Shown: positions 1 to 5,608, counted from the first letter of the stretch. The stretch is 5,608 nucleotides of DNA from Dehalococcoidia bacterium (GCA_004375725.1 SOKS01000059.1:1-5608), one strand, 5' to 3'. Program-made: numbers and translations. The notes: generated by a model not told the origin, from the sequence alone.

Positions 1-1
1 G

Positions 2-1945
2 ATGATTGCAGCTCGATTCAAGAGAGTTTTTGAACCAACGAGCATAGGCCAGATGCAACTGAAGAATCGCATAGTCATGCCCCCGACGGGGACCAATTAT
101 GCCGAAGAAGGCGGTGCTATCAGTCAGAGGACGCTCGATTACTATGAGGCGAGGGCTAGAGGCGGGGCAGGATTGATTATTGTAGAAGGAAGCGCACCCA
201 ACCCGCAACGCACTGTATATTACCAGGCATCTCTGGGATATGATAAGTTGATTCCCAGATGGCAAAAGGTAACGGATGCTGCTCACAAATACAATGCCAG
301 AATAGCTATCCAGATAATGCATTCCACCATGGAGAACTGGGATGGAAAGGTAGTACAGGTAAGTCCGTCCCCGGTGATAGTGCCCGCCAGAGTTATGGGT
401 ATCTCGGGAGAACCCCCTCATGCACTGACTGAGGAGGAAATTGCTGAGCGAATAGGATGGTTTGCTTCAGCTGCCAGACGCGCCAGAGAGGCGGGCTTTG
501 ATGGGGTGGAGGTTCACGGTGCTCACCAGTACCTTGTCGCCGCCTTTCTCTCCTCAGCCACTAACCAGCGCAAAGATAAATACGGTGGCTCGGTCGAGAA
601 CAAGGCAAGATTTTTAGTAGAGATAATTCAGGCTATCAGAGAAGAGGCGGGCCAGGATTTTCCTGTCTGGGTCAGAATCAATGCCCGGGAATGGGGAGTG
701 GAGGATGGGATTACAATCGAGGAAACCAAACAAGTAGTGCCGCTGGTGGTGGAGGCAGGTGCTCAAGCGATTCACGTATCGGGTTATGGCGTGGGCTCTT
801 ATATAACCACCGCTCCAATTGCAGATACCCCGGGCTTTCTGGTACCTCTGGCTGAACAGGTTAAAAAGCTAACCAATGTGCCGGTGATTGCAGTGGGCAG
901 GCTGGACCTTGAACTTGGAGAGAAGATTCTCGGGGAAGGCAAAGCTGACCTTATAGCCATAGGCAGACGTCTTATAGCAGACCCGGACCTGCCCAATAAA
1001 ACAGCTGAGGGAAGGCTCGGTGAAATCACCCCTTGCATAGGCTGTATGGAGTGTATTGAACGCCTCGCCTTTGATGTACATGGCGAAGGTGTGAGTTGCG
1101 TCGTCAATCCCACGTTGGGCAGGGAGAGTGAATACCAGATTAAACCTGTGAGCAAGGCCAAGAATGTGGTTGTAGTTGGTGGTGGTCCGGCCGGTATGCA
1201 GGCTGCCATTTTGGCGGCGCAGAGAGGTCACAAGGTTACCCTGTTTGAAAAGGATGCGAAGCTGGGGGGACAACTGAATATAGCTGCTCTACCTCCATTT
1301 AAGGGTGATATCTTCCCCTGGATAGACTATCTAGTCGGTCAAGTTGAGAAAGCTGGAGTGGCAGTCAAGCTTAATACGGATGCCACTGCTGGAACCGTTA
1401 TTGAAGGGAATCCAGATGCTGTCGTGATAGCTACGGGAGGCACTCCACTTATGCCCGAAATACCCGGCACTGATAAATCAAATGTGGTTACTGCTCAGGA
1501 CGTGCTCTCGGGCAAAGCCAAAGCAGGGCAGAATGTGGTCATAATCGGTGGGGGAATGGTTGGCTGTGAGACCGGGCATTATCTGGTGGAACAGGGAAAG
1601 ACGGTCACCATCATAGAAATATTGAAACGGATGGCTAGCGACATGTTATTCATGACAAGACGCCGACTCATGGATGGGCTGAGGAGAAAAAAGGTGACCC
1701 TGCTGACCAGCGCGACCTGCGAAGAGATAAGAGAAGGCGTTGTCCAGGTGAATACTGCCGAGGGAAAGCAGGAAACCATTCCAGCCGACACAGTGATTAT
1801 AGCAGTCGGCTACAAGGCGAATGATCGCCTATATAAAGCCCTGGAAGGTAAAGTCTCTGAAATATACTGCATAGGCAATTCCTCCGAACCGCGGAGAATA
1901 CTGGAAGCTACCAGCGAGGGATACCGGACCGGGCTGGCTTTATGA
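2..1945 (+). CDS. Old yellow enzyme-type NADH:flavin oxidoreductase, 2,4-dienoyl-CoA reductase/enoate reductase-like (FMN, 4Fe-4S, FAD)
   Basis: Cytoplasmic flavoprotein of the class that includes E. coli FadH, trimethylamine dehydrogenase and BaiCD-like bile-acid enzymes. NAD(P)H electrons pass from FAD through a 4Fe-4S cluster to FMN, which usually reduces an activated C=C bond. Residues 6-340 form the TIM barrel: FEPTSIGQMQLKNRIVMPP at the N-terminus, HGAHQYL at 172-178 (Y177 aligns with FadH Tyr166), then the TNQRKDKYGGSVENKARF block. Cluster cysteines are C345, C348, C351 and C366; the CX2CX2C spacing is closer to trimethylamine dehydrogenase than to FadH. The FAD Rossmann motif GGGPAG lies at 393-398 with E416 closing strand 2. 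A second motif, GGGMVG (516-521), ends in E539, which favours NADH over NADPH. Oddities: no histidine at the position of FadH His252 (region 261-272), and the usual GD of the C-terminal FAD motif reads GN (625-626). The length of 647 is normal. The start is uncertain because the window begins one base upstream and no ribosome site is visible. Family is certain; substrate is not. Confidence 0.93.
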   Translation: MIAARFKRVFEPTSIGQMQLKNRIVMPPTGTNYAEEGGAISQRTLDYYEARARGGAGLIIVEGSAPNPQRTVYYQASLGYDKLIPRWQKVTDAAHKYNARIAIQIMHSTMENWDGKVVQVSPSPVIVPARVMGISGEPPHALTEEEIAERIGWFASAARRAREAGFDGVEVHGAHQYLVAAFLSSATNQRKDKYGGSVENKARFLVEIIQAIREEAGQDFPVWVRINAREWGVEDGITIEETKQVVPLVVEAGAQAIHVSGYGVGSYITTAPIADTPGFLVPLAEQVKKLTNVPVIAVGRLDLELGEKILGEGKADLIAIGRRLIADPDLPNKTAEGRLGEITPCIGCMECIERLAFDVHGEGVSCVVNPTLGRESEYQIKPVSKAKNVVVVGGGPAGMQAAILAAQRGHKVTLFEKDAKLGGQLNIAALPPFKGDIFPWIDYLVGQVEKAGVAVKLNTDATAGTVIEGNPDAVVIATGGTPLMPEIPGTDKSNVVTAQDVLSGKAKAGQNVVIIGGGMVGCETGHYLVEQGKTVTIIEILKRMASDMLFMTRRRLMDGLRRKKVTLLTSATCEEIREGVVQVNTAEGKQETIPADTVIIAVGYKANDRLYKALEGKVSEIYCIGNSSEPRRILEATSEGYRTGLAL

Positions 1946-1984
1946 AGGCCTTAGATACACTAGCTACCTGAGCGCCCAAGCAGA

Positions 1985-2033
1985 CAGGCAGTGGTTCAGA
2001 GTACACCTGATGGTAACAGTGCACACTTGCCTG
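1985..2033 (+). repeat. Imperfect inverted repeat downstream of the flavoenzyme gene
   Basis: CAGGCA followed by GTG (1985-1993) can pair with CAC, one bulged T and TGCCTG (2024-2033), giving a 6+3 bp stem around a loop of about 30 bases. It starts 40 bases after the flavoenzyme stop codon. There is no T-run after the 3' arm (the DNA continues AATTGTACAAAA), so it is not a convincing intrinsic terminator. It could be a processing or attenuation structure, or chance. Confidence 0.25.
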
Positions 2034-2035
2034 AA

Positions 2036-2043
2036 TTGTACAA
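2036..2043. promoter_or_regulatory. Possible operator: palindrome TTGTACAA upstream of the FAH promoter
   Basis: A perfect 8-base palindrome, TTGTACAA, sits 12 bases before the -35 box of the candidate FAH promoter. This is a common location for an activator or repressor half-site pair. It is short, no second copy was found in the window and no regulator gene is present, so the role is inference only. Confidence 0.25.
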
Positions 2044-2055
2044 AATAGTTGATTC

Positions 2056-2085
2056 TTGACATACCAGGTGAGAGGCCCTTAGTAT
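2056..2085 (+). promoter_or_regulatory. Candidate sigma70-type promoter for the FAH (and MBL) genes
   Basis: A perfect -35 box TTGACA (2056-2061) is followed after 18 bases by TAGTAT (2080-2085), a 4-of-6 match to the -10 consensus. Transcription would start near 2092, giving a short leader of about 24 bases that contains the purine-rich ribosome site (from 2104) of the FAH gene. The placement makes the FAH gene a promoter-proximal gene even though it lies only 170 bases behind the flavoenzyme gene. Confidence 0.5.
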
Positions 2086-2115
2086 GCAGAGATTGCGAGG
2101 GAAAGGAAGAGAGAA

Positions 2116-3120
2116 ATGAAGCTAGTGACTTTCGAGGTTTCCACGCCAGTTGGTCAGATACTACGCATCGGAGCCATGTCCCAGAATAAGATCATAGATC
2201 TTAATATAGGGTATACGCGCTACCTGGCTGACAAGCATGGCAACGTCCAGGCCTATGAACTGGCAGCGGCAATGCTTCCACCTGACATGGTTGCCTTCTT
2301 GCGAAGAGGAAAAGAAGGAAAAGATAAGGCTGAGCTGACCATGGACTACGTGGCAAATTACCGGAACAAAGGCAATTTGCTCGGTCCCCGCGGTGAGAAG
2401 ATAATCTACGAGACGAATGAAGTCAAGCTGAAGGCGCCGGTGACGCGGCCGAATTCACTGAGGGACTATCTCACATTCGAGGGCCACGCCAGCTTTTCCG
2501 GGAAGAAGCAACTGGATAAAGGCTGGTATGAGATACCAGTGTGCTATAAGGGTAACCCTGATACTGTCATCGGTCCCGACGAAATAATTCTATGGCCTGC
2601 CTTCACCGATTTGCTGGACTACGAATTGGAATACGGCATCTATATTGGCAAAGAGGGCAAAAACATCCCCAGAGCACGAGCAGATGAATACATTGCTGGC
2701 TATACTATCTTCAACGACATCAGTGCCCGTGATATCCAGTTGCAGGAGATGCTGGCAGGTGGCGTTGGGCCAGCTAAGGGCAAGGACACCTGTAGCGTCA
2801 TGGGGCCCTGCCTGGTGACCCCTGAGGAGGTCGACCCTAATAACCTGCGAATGATGGCCCGTGTCAACGGTGATGTATGGTCGGATAATAACAGTGGCAC
2901 GGCTTACTGGACCTGGCCTCAGATTATTGAGTTTGCTTCCATGGAGGAGACGCTATATCCCGGTGATTTCTTAGGCTCGGGGACGGTGGAGCATGGCTGT
3001 GGTATGGAACTTAACCGTTGGATTCAGTCCGGCGATATCATCGAGCTGGAGGTTGAAGGTATCGGCATCCTCAGAAACCGCGTTGGAGAGAAACCGCCGA
3101 AGCGCATGTTCACCCGTTGA
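2116..3120 (+). CDS. Fumarylacetoacetate hydrolase (FAH) family protein
   Basis: Cytoplasmic metal-dependent enzyme of the FAH superfamily, whose members hydrolyse C-C bonds next to carbonyls (fumarylacetoacetate, acylpyruvates), decarboxylate oxaloacetate, or act on hydroxymuconate-type intermediates. Residues 1-105 form the smaller N-terminal domain and 106-334 the FAH catalytic domain. The DYLTFEGH block places D117 and H124 seven residues apart, as for metal ligand Asp126 and catalytic His133 of mammalian FAH. The ExE pair E170/E172 (in DYELEYGIYIG) and D201 (in FNDISARDIQ) complete the metal site. R205, Q208, K221 and T290 match FAH Arg237, Gln240, Lys253 and Thr350. All key residues are present, so the enzyme should be active. 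The ATG follows AGGAAGAGAG at 2104-2113, and 334 residues is usual for this two-domain subgroup. The MBL gene starts 86 bases downstream. Family is secure; the substrate is unknown, and true fumarylacetoacetate hydrolysis in tyrosine breakdown is not implied because no neighbouring tyrosine-pathway gene is seen. Confidence 0.93.
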   Translation: MKLVTFEVSTPVGQILRIGAMSQNKIIDLNIGYTRYLADKHGNVQAYELAAAMLPPDMVAFLRRGKEGKDKAELTMDYVANYRNKGNLLGPRGEKIIYETNEVKLKAPVTRPNSLRDYLTFEGHASFSGKKQLDKGWYEIPVCYKGNPDTVIGPDEIILWPAFTDLLDYELEYGIYIGKEGKNIPRARADEYIAGYTIFNDISARDIQLQEMLAGGVGPAKGKDTCSVMGPCLVTPEEVDPNNLRMMARVNGDVWSDNNSGTAYWTWPQIIEFASMEETLYPGDFLGSGTVEHGCGMELNRWIQSGDIIELEVEGIGILRNRVGEKPPKRMFTR

Positions 3121-3206
3121 TATTTCTGTCTGCAAAGTGTTGTGCACGCCGCCAAGCATCGTGGATGGTCGAAATTAAATGTGATTAGAAAGGGAGAATC
3201 ACTACT

Positions 3207-4136
3207 ATGAACAAGGAATACAAAGTTCCTACCTGGGAACCGGGGGTAAAGCAGTTGGCTCCCAATATCTATGCCTATATCCAGGCAAAGGCTACCTGGT
3301 ACTGGAGCAATGCCGGATTCATTGTGGGCAACGATTATGTGGTGGTCGTGGATTCGCTGGCTACGGTCGGCCTGACCCGGAAATTCAGTGACGAGATTAG
3401 AGAGATCACCGATAAGCCGATTCGCTATTTAATAAATACCCATCACCATGGAGACCATATTTATGGGAACCACGTATTTACAGAGGCTACCATAATCTCC
3501 CATGATTACTGTCGCCGTGAGGCAATAGAGCAAGGTATAAGAGACCCCGGCCTTATGAATACCATCTTCCCCGAATTCGATTTCCGGGGAATCGCGGTCA
3601 CACCAGCTGATATCACCTTCGACAAGCAGCTTACCCTGTATATGGATGAGGGGGAAGTACGGCTGCTGCACTTTGGGCCCGGTCATACTGCAGGCGACAT
3701 AATTGTTTACCTACCCGAGGAGGGTATCATCTTTGCCGGTGACTTCATTTTTTTGTATTCCACCCCGCTGGGCATGGAGGGGTCCTTTGATGGCTGGCTC
3801 AGGAACCTGGATGCCATGGCGAATCTGGGTGCTCAAACCTATGTCCCTGGCCATGGGCCGGTGTGCGGGGCGGAAGGACTGAATCTGTGTCGAGATTACC
3901 TGGTCTTTGTCCAACGCGAGGCCAAGAAACGGTTCGACAGAGGCATGACCGTTGACGAAGCTGCCAATGATATTGACTTGGGGCAATTCAAGCAATGGCC
4001 CAATCACGAACGCATTCTGGCCAACGTGGAACGCCTATGGCGCGAGTTCCGCGGCGAAGATCCCACCACCTCTAAGCTGGATATTGCCGAACTCTTCTTG
4101 CGGATGGACACCATGGCCAAGGCAAGAGAGTTATAA
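3207..4136 (+). CDS. Metallo-beta-lactamase-fold metallohydrolase
   Basis: Zinc-dependent hydrolase of the broad GloB-like MBL superfamily, whose members cleave thioesters, lactones, esters and related bonds. The HxHxDH motif is complete at H79, H81, D83 and H84 (THHHGDH). The other ligands are H160 (PGHTAGD), the bridging D179 (FAGDF) and H216 (PGHGP), so two metals should bind. The N-terminal part (about 18-60) carries NAGFIVGNDYVVVVDS, the typical first strands. Residues 225-309 form a helical tail with DLGQF and a conserved-looking NHERILANVERLW stretch. From memory, this arrangement fits a group of roughly 300-residue MBL proteins often labelled 'cyclase' in databases, without a demonstrated reaction that I can name. 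No signal peptide or membrane segment is seen, so it is probably cytoplasmic. The start is supported by AGGGAG at 3191-3196, ten bases before ATG. The gene ends in tandem stops (TAATAA). It probably belongs to the FAH transcript, as no good promoter is visible in the 86-base gap. Confidence 0.9.
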   Translation: MNKEYKVPTWEPGVKQLAPNIYAYIQAKATWYWSNAGFIVGNDYVVVVDSLATVGLTRKFSDEIREITDKPIRYLINTHHHGDHIYGNHVFTEATIISHDYCRREAIEQGIRDPGLMNTIFPEFDFRGIAVTPADITFDKQLTLYMDEGEVRLLHFGPGHTAGDIIVYLPEEGIIFAGDFIFLYSTPLGMEGSFDGWLRNLDAMANLGAQTYVPGHGPVCGAEGLNLCRDYLVFVQREAKKRFDRGMTVDEAANDIDLGQFKQWPNHERILANVERLWREFRGEDPTTSKLDIAELFLRMDTMAKAREL

Positions 4137-4478
4137 TAAGGAACTGAAGTTAGGTGCGAATGAGAAATCGTCCAACCTGTTCAACATCCAACAAAAGCTT
4201 GTCTTGTTACCCAACAATACTGACAATTGTGCAATGCTATGTTCGCCCCAGAGCCAAAGACCTTCTCGAAGGCTGCCAAAGAGGGGGTGAGTGAATCGTG
4301 CCATAAGGAAAGCCTTGCGACCGGAATTCCAGGGACACCGTACCAATCAGGCCTACTACAACTCAGGTATTATGCCCCAGAATATACTGTGGCACACTCC
4401 TGTTTCAGGTTCTTGTCGGGAAAGGCTGTCAAAGTATATAACTGAACTAAACCCACCGGACAGCGGCGGCAAGATAGT
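4137..4478. other. Gene-free stretch between the MBL gene and the redoxin promoter
   Basis: No protein family could be recognised on either strand. The best forward candidate is a 63-codon frame from GTG 4291 to TGA 4482, with GAGGGGG only 3 bases upstream. Its product (beginning MNRAIRKALRPEF) matches nothing I know, and an overlapping frame from TTG 4227 looks no better. A small hairpin, CCTT-CTCG-AAGG, lies at 4261-4272. No tRNA-like sequence, CRISPR repeat or clear intrinsic terminator was seen. It may be eroded coding DNA or simply spacer. Confidence 0.4.
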
Positions 4479-4506
4479 TTGACAACCAGATCTAAGAGCA
4501 TATAAA
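4479..4506 (+). promoter_or_regulatory. Near-consensus sigma70-type promoter for the redoxin gene
   Basis: TTGACA (4479-4484, 6 of 6) and TATAAA (4501-4506, 5 of 6) are separated by 16 bases, the best promoter match in the window. Transcription would start near 4513. That puts a ribosome-site-like GGTGGGAG and the ATG of a 24-codon ORF right at the 5' end of the message, with the redoxin gene about 90 bases into it. The redoxin gene is therefore probably expressed independently of the upstream enzymes. Confidence 0.6.
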
Positions 4507-4524
4507 CTACACGTGGTGGGAGCT

Positions 4525-4599
4525 ATGACCGATGAGTATAGCCCCCCTGATGAATCGACACGGGAAATTCTCCGATCAGTGAGTGTAGAAGGACGATGA
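4525..4599 (+). pseudogene. 24-codon ORF resembling a truncated N-terminus of a YccU-like CoA-binding protein; possible leader peptide
   Basis: ATG at 4525 opens a 24-codon frame ending at TGA 4597-4599. The product begins MTDEYSPPDESTREILRS and then ends in VSVEGR. As I recall the family, YccU-type CoA-binding proteins start with a short acidic segment and an 'IREIL' helix that runs straight into 'IAVVGLS', the first strand of the Rossmann fold. Here the resemblance stops just before that strand, as if a deletion had joined a gene start to the redoxin's ribosome site. The frame follows a near-consensus promoter by about 19 bases and has GGTGGGAG (4515-4522) just upstream, although GGGAG sits only two bases from ATG. 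Its stop lies 3 bases before the redoxin ATG, so translational coupling or a leader-peptide role is possible. The homology is read from a very short segment and could be chance. Confidence 0.35.
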
Positions 4600-4602
4600 C
4601 TG

Positions 4603-5181
4603 ATGTTTACTCTGGCGATAGGCGATAAAGCACCTGATTTCAAGCTACAGGCAACCAATGGAAAAACCTACAGCCTGGATGACTTCAAGACATCCAGAAC
4701 ACTGGTAGTATTTTTCACCTGTAATCACTGCCCTTTCGTCATCGGCTCGGATGAGGTTACTCGTGCCACCACTCTGCGCTTCAAAGATGAGGGCGTTGCT
4801 TTCATCGGCATCAACTCCAACAGTGAAAATACCCATCAGGAAGATGATTTTAGCAATATGGTAAAACGGATGAATGAGCAAAGATTCCCGTGGGTCTATG
4901 TCCGCGATAAAAGTCAGGACGTGGCTAGGGCTTACGGCGCACTCAGGACACCGCATTTCTTTGTCTTCAACGAGGAACGAAGACTTGTCTATACAGGCCG
5001 CGGCGTTGACAATCCACGTAATACTGCCGAAATGACGACCAATGATCTAGAGAGAGCCCTGGAGGAGGTAGTAGCGGGTAAGCAGGTAAGCATACCGCTA
5101 ACCAATCCGATTGGTTGTAATGTCAAGTGGGAAGGGAAAGATGAGCACTGGATGCCCCCTGAAGCATGTGATCTGGTCTAG
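4603..5181 (+). CDS. Thioredoxin-fold redoxin, AhpC/TSA-like (PRX-like1 type)
   Basis: Thiol redox protein of the thioredoxin/peroxiredoxin fold. The N-terminal IGDKAPDFKLQATNGKTYSL (6-25) is the standard redoxin opening. The active-site block VVFFTCNHCPFV contains C40 and C43 as a CNHC motif, giving a dithiol site like thioredoxin rather than the single peroxidatic TxxC of classical peroxiredoxins. The conserved cis-proline is P117 in RTPHFFVF. The C-terminal NPIGCNVKW (C172) is a hallmark I associate with the PRX-like1 subgroup. With 192 residues it has the normal size. No signal peptide or lipobox is seen, so it should act in the cytoplasm, probably as a disulfide reductase or peroxide-linked thiol enzyme; its partner is unknown. 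ATG 4603 is chosen because AAGGA (4589-4593) lies nine bases upstream. The ATG at 4596 is out of frame and only two bases from that site. A strong upstream promoter suggests its own transcription unit. Confidence 0.9.
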   Translation: MFTLAIGDKAPDFKLQATNGKTYSLDDFKTSRTLVVFFTCNHCPFVIGSDEVTRATTLRFKDEGVAFIGINSNSENTHQEDDFSNMVKRMNEQRFPWVYVRDKSQDVARAYGALRTPHFFVFNEERRLVYTGRGVDNPRNTAEMTTNDLERALEEVVAGKQVSIPLTNPIGCNVKWEGKDEHWMPPEACDLV

Positions 5182-5186
5182 TAATT

Positions 5187-5275
5187 GAGATACAAACTGA
5201 AAACACGGGGTCTGCCGACAAAGATGAAACAAAGCGGTAGACTCCTTTCTCATGTTTTCCCGGGTTTCAGTCTCA
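5187..5275 (+). repeat. Compound imperfect inverted repeat just after the redoxin gene (possible terminator or RNA structure)
   Basis: The inner stem GTCTGCCG (5210-5217) pairs with CGGTAGAC (5235-5242), 8 bp with one G-U pair and a 17-base loop. Outside it, GAGA (5187-5190) and ACTGAAA (5196-5202) can pair with TTTCAGTCTC (5265-5274), with further imperfect GGG/CCC pairing. An alternative pairs GAAAACA (5199-5205) with TGTTTTC (5253-5259); the two outer pairings exclude each other. It begins five bases after the redoxin stop codon. T-rich tracts lie inside the 3' arm rather than after it, so this is not a standard intrinsic terminator, although it may still end or protect the transcript. Confidence 0.4.
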
Positions 5276-5280
5276 CTTCA

Positions 5281-5290
5281 AATCAGACTA
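5281..5290 (+). repeat. Direct repeat AATCAGACTA, copy 1
   Basis: AATCAGACTA occurs here and again at 5470-5479, in both cases inside the gene-free right end. With one mismatch the match extends two bases upstream (CAAATCAGACTA here, CGAATCAGACTA there). The copies are 189 bases apart. They could mark a small insertion or be chance. Confidence 0.3.
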
Positions 5291-5447
5291 GCTTCAAGAT
5301 AACCAACTCAGTACCAACACCGCAGTCTGTTCGTAATACGACGACACGTTAGATGGTAGCAGAAGCCAATTCACGTTAAGAGGTTTCATCCGGTTTGATC
5401 CGGCGGAATATCTGTCAAGAGCATCATCAACAAAGGGATCAACATTC

Positions 5448-5458
5448 GAGAGTCTCTC
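5448..5458. repeat. Palindrome GAGAG-T-CTCTC
   Basis: Perfect five-base arms flank a single central T. The site lies 12 bases before the second AATCAGACTA copy. It could be a protein-binding site for a gene to the right of the window, but the single base between the arms rules out an RNA hairpin at exactly this place. Confidence 0.25.
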
Positions 5459-5469
5459 ACCAGGTAACG

Positions 5470-5479
5470 AATCAGACTA
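5470..5479 (+). repeat. Direct repeat AATCAGACTA, copy 2
   Basis: Second copy of the 10-base repeat found at 5281-5290. AGACTAT (5474-5480) also has an inverted partner, ATAGTCT, at 5553-5559. Confidence 0.3.
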
Positions 5480-5545
5480 TTAAACATACCTCGGGAATGT
5501 TCAGGAGCGCCCCACGGCAAGTATACGTGGTTTACAACTGTTTGA

Positions 5546-5599
5546 GAGCATGATAGTCTAAACCCAGAAACGTGAAGACGAAGAATCAATCGCATGCTC
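5546..5599. repeat. 7-bp inverted repeat GAGCATG / CATGCTC near the right edge
   Basis: GAGCATG (5546-5552) is the exact reverse complement of CATGCTC (5593-5599), with 40 bases between them. The pair could be part of a longer structure or element end that continues beyond the window. No function can be assigned. Confidence 0.2.
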
Positions 5600-5608
5600 C
5601 AGGCATAC

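Larger units (their letters stand above)
5276..5608. other. Gene-free right end of the window
   Basis: No ORF on either strand is recognisable. A reverse-strand frame of 69 codons at 5386-5595 has no family resemblance I can name. The stretch carries short repeats instead: ATCCGG twice with a 10-base period (5388-5393 and 5398-5403), the 10-base direct repeat AATCAGACTA, an 11-base palindrome, and a 7-bp inverted repeat near the edge. No tRNA, rRNA or CRISPR signature was seen. It may be spacer, decayed mobile DNA, or the upstream region of a gene beyond the window. Confidence 0.4.

Noticed and set aside
2084..2119. An 11-codon ORF (MQRLRGKGREK) whose TGA overlaps the FAH ATG as ATGA, suggesting a coupled leader peptide.
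   Set aside because: Its ATG overlaps the candidate -10 box (2080-2085), so it would lie upstream of the predicted transcript start, and its content is simply the purine-rich ribosome site read as codons.
4596..4628. ATG at 4596 as an alternative start near the redoxin gene.
   Set aside because: It is out of frame with the redoxin, gives only ten codons, and lies two bases from the AAGGA site, whereas ATG 4603 has proper spacing and opens the conserved redoxin N-terminus.
4356..4658. A 100-codon reverse-strand ORF spanning the intergenic region and the redoxin start.
   Set aside because: It overlaps a well-supported promoter and gene start on the other strand and has no family features.
5224..5352. 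A 42-codon forward ORF starting MKQSGRLLSHVF after the redoxin gene.
   Set aside because: No ribosome site precedes it, the product has low-complexity S/T/N-rich content with no family resemblance, and it overlaps the compound hairpin.
5531..5559. Possible promoter TTTACA-17-TAGTCT near the right edge.
   Set aside because: The -10 match is poor and no gene is visible downstream inside the window.
5386..5595. A 69-codon reverse-strand ORF at the right end.
   Set aside because: No recognisable domain and no sequence similarity that I can name; it is the size expected of a random open frame.

Overview
The window looks like part of a chromosome from a free-living, probably anaerobic or microaerophilic bacterium with moderate GC. 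It holds four well-formed protein genes, all on the + strand, separated by unusually roomy non-coding stretches. The first gene belongs to the Fe-S/FMN/FAD class of old yellow enzymes, which is common in strict and facultative anaerobes. Spaced sigma70-type promoters and Shine-Dalgarno sites argue for a bacterium. The gene mix would suit an uncultivated Chloroflexota (Dehalococcoidia-like) or deltaproteobacterial degrader, but nothing in the sequence fixes the taxon, and I hold that guess loosely.

Layout. Positions 2-1945: a 647-residue 2,4-dienoyl-CoA reductase/enoate reductase-like flavoprotein (TIM barrel, 4Fe-4S cluster, FAD and NAD(P)H domains). Positions 1946-2115: an intergenic region with an imperfect hairpin, a TTGTACAA palindrome and a good promoter candidate. 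Positions 2116-3120: a fumarylacetoacetate hydrolase (FAH) family enzyme with its metal ligands and catalytic residues present. Positions 3207-4136: a metallo-beta-lactamase-fold hydrolase with a complete binuclear zinc ligand set. Positions 4137-4478: no convincing gene. Positions 4479-4506: a near-consensus promoter, followed by a 24-codon ORF that resembles the broken N-terminus of a YccU-type CoA-binding protein. Positions 4603-5181: a thioredoxin-fold redoxin with a CNHC motif. Positions 5182-5608: no convincing gene, but a compound inverted repeat directly after the redoxin gene and several short palindromes and repeats.

How the genes may work together (inference). The first three enzymes fit a catabolic module: a flavoenzyme reducing an activated C=C bond or acting on a related oxidised carbon centre, an FAH-type enzyme hydrolysing a C-C bond beside a carbonyl (acylpyruvate or beta-diketone type) or doing a related reaction on a 2-oxo acid, and an MBL hydrolase opening an ester, thioester or lactone. 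The FAH and MBL genes, 86 bases apart, could share one transcript from the promoter at 2056-2085. The redoxin has its own promoter and probably a separate, redox-related job. The substrates cannot be read from the sequence. I do not see a clear previously undescribed system here. The points most worth checking are the truncated leader ORF before the redoxin, the altered active-site and FAD-motif residues of the flavoenzyme, and the structured non-coding DNA downstream of the redoxin.
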